A DNA stretch of 64,000 nucleotides from contig JAFLKK010000009.1 of the NCBI GenBank assembly GCA_019163375.1, positions 124,001 through 188,000 of the forward strand, given 5' to 3'. Positions 59,611 to 64,000 of the stretch are shown one piece after another; positions within the stretch are counted from its first letter, which is position 1, and the number at the start of each line of letters is the position of its first letter. The notes beneath the pieces are model-generated. The model was given only the letters and a program-made list of their open reading frames with translations, ran no database searches and was not told the origin of the DNA. The position numbers and the translations under genes were made by a program. The DNA is from Paludibacter sp. (GTDB lineage: Bacteria; Bacteroidota; Bacteroidia; Bacteroidales; Paludibacteraceae).

Positions 59611-59890
59611 GTCTCAGATCGAGATATACTGGAATGCCAATGAACCCTCAAAAATGGCTATTGCAATTGGTTTGACTGATATTGATGACAACGAAAAATT
59701 GTCAGTTTCTTATCAGTCCTGAGTGGTGCAAGTCAATACAGATATTAATAATTAGGCGGTAGCTGAATTATACGATCTTACGGGACGAAAGATTGGATGA
59801 TATTTGTTTCAAACCGGAAATTTGAATCTGCTTCCTGCTTTGCAACTCAAATCTGTTCTGTATATTTGTAAACCTTCTGATCCAGGATAA
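59597..59890 (+). pseudogene. Decayed C-terminal sorting-domain (type IX secretion) relic
   Basis: One frame reads ...IEIYWNANEPSKMAIAIG..., then NEKLSVSYQS, a stop, VVQVNTDINN, a stop, AVAELYDLTGRKIG, a stop, and YLFQTGNLNLLPALQLKSVL with YICK, ending at TAA 59888-59890. The VAELYDLTGRKI ... LxSGVYIxK pattern is that of type A C-terminal sorting domains used by the type IX secretion system. At least three in-frame stops show it is dead. The start is unclear and overlaps the hairpin at 59584-59610. It is probably the tail of a lost secreted glycan-degrading enzyme that stood between the GH95 and GH43-like genes. Confidence 0.65.
59839..59868 (+). promoter_or_regulatory. Predicted promoter for the GH43-like gene
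   Basis: TTTG at 59839-59842, an 18-nt spacer and TATATTTG at 59861-59868 match the Bacteroidota -33/-7 consensus fully. The -7 box is 66 bp before the ATG at 59934. It lies inside the decayed sorting-domain relic. Confidence 0.5.
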
Positions 59891-59933
59891 ACAGTTTGCA
59901 AGAAATTTATTGTAAAATAAACATCAATACATT

Positions 59934-60923
59934 ATGTTATATAGACGACTTTTAATTTTATTTTTTACATTACAGTCTACATTTTTTACTCTTTTAGAGG
60001 CTCAAGTCAAGGTTCCCCGTATGATGTTTGGAGATACTACACGCATAGGAGCGCCATTTGCCAAAGATCCTCACGTTATCAAATTTAAGGGTCGTTACCT
60101 GATGTATTATTCTATTCCCGGCAAAAAAACGGGTGACTCCTGGGTGGGGTGGGGAATAGGAGTGGCCGCAAGTGAAAATCTTTATGACTGGACGAAAATA
60201 GCTGAGATTACCCCTTCTGCTGCTGCTTTTGAACAAAAAGGAATATGTGCACCCTGTGCGTTGGTAATAAAAGGTAAGGTACATCTATTTTATCAAACGT
60301 ATGGTAATGGAGCAAAAGACGCCATTTGTCATGCCTGGTCCACAAATGGTATAAACTTTACACGCAATGCGACAAATCCCATTTTCAAGGCTACCGGTGA
60401 CTGGAATTGCGGACGTGCCATTGATGTGGAAGTTACAAAATTCCAAGGCAAGTACTTTCTCTATTTCGCGACTCGTGACCCTAATTATCAACAACAAATC
60501 ATGGGTGTGGCAATTTCTCCGGACAACAGCAATTTTAACCGCGAAACTTGGACCCAGATTAGCACAGAACGTATTCTTAAACTGGAGTATCCATGGGAAG
60601 GCAATTGTACAGAGGGAGCGTCTATTATCCATCGGAACGGTAAATTGTATATGTTTTATGCTGCAAACTACAATAATGCACCTCAGCAAATTGGTGTAGC
60701 CGAAAGTGCTGATGGTATTACCTGGAAAAAATGTTTCGACAAACCTTTCTTGTCGAATGGGAAAAAAGGCGAATGGAACTCTAGCGAATCCGGGCACCCA
60801 CATATTTTTGATAACGGTAAAACCTCCTATCTTTTCTATCAGGGAAATAACGACGGTGGCAAAACATGGTTATTGTCGAATGTAGAAGTGGTTTGGAGCA
60901 AAAAAAAACCCATAATAAAATAA
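59934..60923 (+). CDS. GH43-like five-bladed propeller glycosidase
   Basis: 329 aa with a signal peptide (MLYRRLLILFFTLQSTFFTL). The three acidic residues of GH43-type enzymes are all present in order: base Asp45 in GAPFAKDPHVIKFKGRYLMY, second Asp164 in CGRAIDVEVTKFQGKYFLYF, and acid Glu227 in EGNCTEGASIIHRNGKLYMF. SESGHPHIFDNGKTSYLFYQ supplies the usual late His. The expected product is arabinose, xylose, galactose or similar from an oligosaccharide. It differs from the two minus-strand propellers, whose acidic positions are less clear. It is 68 bp upstream of the GH29 gene and has its own predicted promoter. Confidence 0.8.
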   Translation: MLYRRLLILFFTLQSTFFTLLEAQVKVPRMMFGDTTRIGAPFAKDPHVIKFKGRYLMYYSIPGKKTGDSWVGWGIGVAASENLYDWTKIAEITPSAAAFEQKGICAPCALVIKGKVHLFYQTYGNGAKDAICHAWSTNGINFTRNATNPIFKATGDWNCGRAIDVEVTKFQGKYFLYFATRDPNYQQQIMGVAISPDNSNFNRETWTQISTERILKLEYPWEGNCTEGASIIHRNGKLYMFYAANYNNAPQQIGVAESADGITWKKCFDKPFLSNGKKGEWNSSESGHPHIFDNGKTSYLFYQGNNDGGKTWLLSNVEVVWSKKKPIIK

Positions 60924-60991
60924 AAATTTATCTATAATTTTAAATAGCAAGAAGATACTCAGACAATTTTAATATATCAATATAAAAAATC

Positions 60992-62980
60992 ATGAAAAAA
61001 TTTAATTTTATTCTGTTGGCAGTTCTTCTGCTGACAGGCAATGTATTCGCACAAAAAAATAAAGCCAACGACCCTAAGATGGATTGGTGGAAGGAAGCGA
61101 AGTTCGGAATGTTTATACACTGGGGATTGTATTCTATTCCTGGCGGTGAATGGAACGGAAAGAAAACAACCAATATTGCCGAGTGGATTATGACCGACCT
61201 TAAAATTCCGGTGGCTGATTATAAAGCCTATGCCAAACAATTTAATCCAACAAAATTTAATGCCGAAGAACTTGTATTGCTAGCGCAAGAAGCTGGAATG
61301 AAATATATGGTACTTACTGCTAAGCATCACGAGGGTTTTGCCATGTTTAAATCTGTCGACCCTTTTAATATTGTGGATGCTACGCCTTACAAAAAAGATG
61401 TGGTGCAACAACTTGCCGATGCTTGTAAAAAACACAACATGCCTTTTGGCTTGTACTATTCTCAGGCGCAGGATTGGACTCATCCAGGTGGTGGCATGTA
61501 TTGCAAACATTGGGATGCAGTACAAGAAGGTAGTTTTGCAAAATACATAGATGATGTGGCGCTTCCTCAAGTGAAAGAAATTATGGAGAAATTCAATCCA
61601 CGTATTATTTGGTGGGATACTCCTGCCGAAATGACACCTGAATTGGCTAAAAAAATTACTGATTATTTGGCAAAATATCCAGATCTGATTTTGAACAACC
61701 GCTTGGGTGGGGGAGTAGATGGCGACTTGGAAACACCCGAACAATACATTCCGGCAACTGGAATCCCCGGAAAAAATTGGGAGTCGTGCATGACAATGAA
61801 TGGAACATGGGGGTACAGTAAATCTGACCATAACTGGAAAAGCACCACCGTTATTCTTCAAAACCTGATTGATATTGCCTCTAAAGGTGGTAATTACTTG
61901 TTGAATGTCGGACCAACGCCAGAAGGCGAAGTGCCTCAACCATCTATTGCCTGTCTGAAAGAAGTGGGCACGTGGATGAAAGTGAACGGCGAAGCCATTT
62001 ATGGAACCAAAGCCAGCCCGTTCAGTCAATTGACATGGGGGCGTGCTACACAAAAAACTGCAAAAGGTGTAACTAAATTGTATCTGTCTGTATTTGAATG
62101 GCCTGCTAATGGTAAATTGGTGGTTTCGGGACTTGAAAACAAAATTGCAAAAGCCTATCCTCTTGCTGCACCTAAAAATGTTTTGAAAATTGAAAGTAAC
62201 GAAGCCGACAAGTCAATTGATGTGAGCAAGGTAAAACAAACTGGTATTGCAACAGTAATAGTAGTGGAAATAAAAGGTGCGCCAGTAGTTAATGATGCCC
62301 CTGCCATTGTAACCGAAAGCTCAATATTTACCGATAAAATTGAATTTACCGTTTCTGGAAATACCAAAAATGGAGAAATTCGCTATACTACCGATGGCAA
62401 AGCGCCTACAGCAACTTCCTTGATAGCCAAAGGGAAAATCGCGTTAAACGCTTCGGGTAATACAACTATCAAAGCAGCTTATTTTGTTAAAGGTAAACGT
62501 GTGAGTGCTATTTCGGAAGTTACTCTCAGGCAGGAAAAACCACTTGCCCCTGCTTATAGCGCAACACCGGGTTTGAAATATAATTACTACGAAGGAAGTT
62601 GGGAAAAATTGCCCGATTTCTCGAAACTTACACCAGTTAAGACTGGAGTTGTAGATAATTTCAATTTAAAGGAGCGCAAAGTGGAATTGTATTATGGTTT
62701 TACTTTCGATGGCTATATTAATGTACCCGAAACGGGAGTATATGCTTTTTATCTGCAATCGGATGATGGTAGTAAACTGGTTATTGACGATTTGAAAATG
62801 CTTGACAACGACGGTACACACGGCATGGACGAAAAACGCTTAGATGTGGCATTGGAAAAAGGCTTGCACAAAATTGCGTTACAATACTTCCAACACGGTG
62901 GTGGTCTTGGACTGAAACTGGAATGGAGTACCACTTGCAAAGAACGCAAACTGGTTGATAAATCGGTGTTGAGCCATTGA
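60992..62980 (+). CDS. GH29 alpha-L-fucosidase with chitobiase-like and PA14 domains
   Basis: 662 aa with a signal peptide MKKFNFILLAVLLLTGNVFA. Classic GH29 core: WWKEAKFGMFIHWGLYSIPG, LTAKHHEGFAMF, FGLYYSQAQDWTHPGGG, nucleophile Asp209 in RIIWWDTPAEM, and GNYLLNVGPTPEGEVPQPSI. The C-terminal sandwich is followed by a chitobiase-type module (GEIRYTTDGKAPTATSLIAK) at about 455-510. A PA14 domain ends the protein (about 530-655, YYGFTFDGYINVPETGVYAF). This is the canonical GH29-A form, unlike the three minus-strand GH29 proteins. The two added modules may bind glycan. Confidence 0.94.
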   Translation: MKKFNFILLAVLLLTGNVFAQKNKANDPKMDWWKEAKFGMFIHWGLYSIPGGEWNGKKTTNIAEWIMTDLKIPVADYKAYAKQFNPTKFNAEELVLLAQEAGMKYMVLTAKHHEGFAMFKSVDPFNIVDATPYKKDVVQQLADACKKHNMPFGLYYSQAQDWTHPGGGMYCKHWDAVQEGSFAKYIDDVALPQVKEIMEKFNPRIIWWDTPAEMTPELAKKITDYLAKYPDLILNNRLGGGVDGDLETPEQYIPATGIPGKNWESCMTMNGTWGYSKSDHNWKSTTVILQNLIDIASKGGNYLLNVGPTPEGEVPQPSIACLKEVGTWMKVNGEAIYGTKASPFSQLTWGRATQKTAKGVTKLYLSVFEWPANGKLVVSGLENKIAKAYPLAAPKNVLKIESNEADKSIDVSKVKQTGIATVIVVEIKGAPVVNDAPAIVTESSIFTDKIEFTVSGNTKNGEIRYTTDGKAPTATSLIAKGKIALNASGNTTIKAAYFVKGKRVSAISEVTLRQEKPLAPAYSATPGLKYNYYEGSWEKLPDFSKLTPVKTGVVDNFNLKERKVELYYGFTFDGYINVPETGVYAFYLQSDDGSKLVIDDLKMLDNDGTHGMDEKRLDVALEKGLHKIALQYFQHGGGLGLKLEWSTTCKERKLVDKSVLSH

Positions 62981-62993
62981 AATAAATTATAAG

Positions 62994-63042
62994 ACAAGCA
63001 GGCATTTTAGAAATTATTCGTTAATAACTTCGGAATGCTTGT
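62994..63042 (+). terminator. Possible hairpin terminator after GH29
   Basis: ACAAGCA at 62994-63000 and TGCTTGT at 63036-63042 are inverted repeats, followed by TTTGATTTTG. The loop is long (35 nt), so the call is weak. Confidence 0.3.
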
Positions 63043-63063
63043 TTTGATTTTGCTCCGATAGAT

Positions 63064-64000
63064 ATGAAAAATACACTCTTCCTGCTTTTCTTTTTTATTT
63101 CTTTTGCAGTCAATGCTCAGTTTTCACCCATATGGGGAGATCAGGGCGATGGAACTTATGCTAATCCTGTCATTCCTGCGGATTATAGCGATATAGATGC
63201 AATACGGGTTGGCTCTGATTTTTACGCAATATCTTCTACATTTCAATACTCACCCGGTGTGGTAGTGCTTCACTCCAAAGATCTCGTAAATTGGGAAATA
63301 ATTGGTCATGTGGCCAACGATATTACAACTATGACTCCCGAGCTCAATTGGGATAAAATGAACCGATATGGGAAAGGTGTTTGGGCAGGATCTATACGGT
63401 ATTATAAGAATAAGTTTTGGGTATATTATGGCACTCCGGATGAAGGCTTTTTTATGAGTTCTGCCTCTAATCCGGCTGGTCCGTGGGAACCCCTGCATTG
63501 CTTGCTAAGTGCAACCGGTTGGGACGATTGTTGTCCTTTTCTTGACGATGACGGTCAGTTCTATTTTGTAGCAACGAACTTTGCTAAAGATCCAACAAAT
63601 AATAAAAAATACAACATTCATCTTTTTAAGATGACTCCTGATGGAAAAAGCCTGATTCTGGAATCAGACTCCATCATCCATCAGTCGAATGGCAGTGAAG
63701 CCAATAAAATGTATAAAATTAATGGAATGTATTACCATTATTTTAGCGAAGTAAATCGCGAAGGGCGCGTAATAATGATGGAACGCTCTAAGAGTATTTA
63801 CGGACCGTGGGAAATCAAACAACTCAATCACGTCAATAAAAAAGAAGATCGCGAACCAAATCAGGGTGGATTAATTCAACTCGAAACGGGAAAGTGGTAT
63901 TTTTTTACCCACCATGGGTCGGGCGATTGGGATGGACGTGTTGCAACACTGCTCCCGGTTACATGGGTCGATGGTTGGCCTGTGATTGGTAAAGTCGGTG
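63064..64000 (+). CDS. GH43 family glycosidase, cut by the right edge
   Basis: The frame starts at ATG 63064 and is open to the window end (312 codons). Signal peptide MKNTLFLLFFFISFAVNAQ. Motifs of GH43 beta-xylosidase/arabinofuranosidase types: NPVIPADYSDIDAIRVGSDF with likely base Asp43, FQYSPGVVVLHSKDLVNWEI, GKGVWAGSIRYYKNKFWVYY, GWDDCCPFLDDDGQFYFVAT (second Asp154 or Asp155), and NGSEANKMYKINGMYYHYF with likely acid Glu212. The C-terminal sandwich expected in this subgroup lies beyond the window. It begins 83 bp after the GH29 gene. Confidence 0.9.
   Translation, partial: MKNTLFLLFFFISFAVNAQFSPIWGDQGDGTYANPVIPADYSDIDAIRVGSDFYAISSTFQYSPGVVVLHSKDLVNWEIIGHVANDITTMTPELNWDKMNRYGKGVWAGSIRYYKNKFWVYYGTPDEGFFMSSASNPAGPWEPLHCLLSATGWDDCCPFLDDDGQFYFVATNFAKDPTNNKKYNIHLFKMTPDGKSLILESDSIIHQSNGSEANKMYKINGMYYHYFSEVNREGRVIMMERSKSIYGPWEIKQLNHVNKKEDREPNQGGLIQLETGKWYFFTHHGSGDWDGRVATLLPVTWVDGWPVIGKVG

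Noticed and set aside
61280-62053. 257-aa minus-strand frame
   Set aside because: Antisense shadow of the GH29 core, whose motifs are intact on the plus strand.

Overview
The window is one large glycan-degradation region (a polysaccharide utilization locus, PUL) from a low-GC member of the Bacteroidota, probably Bacteroidales. The evidence is a SusC/SusD pair, signal-peptide-bearing glycoside hydrolases back to back, no Shine-Dalgarno-like start sites, promoter matches of the Bacteroidota type (TTTG, then TAnnTTTG), and a decayed C-terminal tail that resembles a type IX secretion sorting domain. I see no tRNA, rRNA, CRISPR array, intact transposase, regulator gene or inner-membrane sugar transporter.

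Layout. (1) 1-236: start of a GH3 enzyme running off the left edge, minus strand. (2) 469-5216: a susC-susD pair on the minus strand, with a predicted promoter in front and a strong hairpin terminator behind. (3) 5756-51851: 23 collinear minus-strand genes, mostly 10-60 bp apart. They encode, in transcription order, GH3, a small zinc-ribbon membrane protein, GH97, GH31 with PA14, GH97, a DUF2264 enzyme, GH88, GH31, two GH29, a beta-helix protein with PDZ, GH35, GH29, a five-bladed propeller enzyme, GH2, a second propeller, a DUF5703 protein, two esterase-like hydrolases, LacZ-type GH2, two GH78 and a DUF4450-type protein. (4) 51852-53134: AT-rich divergent intergenic region with a mobile-element-like repeat and a broken small ORF. 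(5) 53135-64000: plus-strand genes for a beta-helix protein with a CBM-like tail, GH30, GH95, a decayed sorting-domain relic, a GH43-like propeller, GH29 with PA14, and a GH43 enzyme cut by the right edge.

How the genes work together (inference). SusD and SusC would bind and import oligosaccharides. The enzymes would then strip fucose (GH29 x4, GH95, perhaps the beta-helix proteins), rhamnose (GH78 x2), xylose (GH31 x2), galactose (GH2, GH35, GH97), glucose-type residues (GH3, GH30) and uronic acid (GH88, DUF2264), with two hydrolases removing ester groups. All recognised enzymes look exo-acting. No sulfatase, recognised polysaccharide lyase, GH28, GH5 or GH9 is present. This suggests a heavily branched, fucose- and rhamnose-rich, ester-decorated plant-type or microbial glycan; rhamnogalacturonan-like side chains fit better than simple xyloglucan.

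Most notable structure: two related copies of a ~236-239 bp element with terminal inverted repeats (5522-5757 and 52289-52527) lie in the same orientation and bracket exactly the 23-gene block. One copy has a 5-bp flanking direct repeat.
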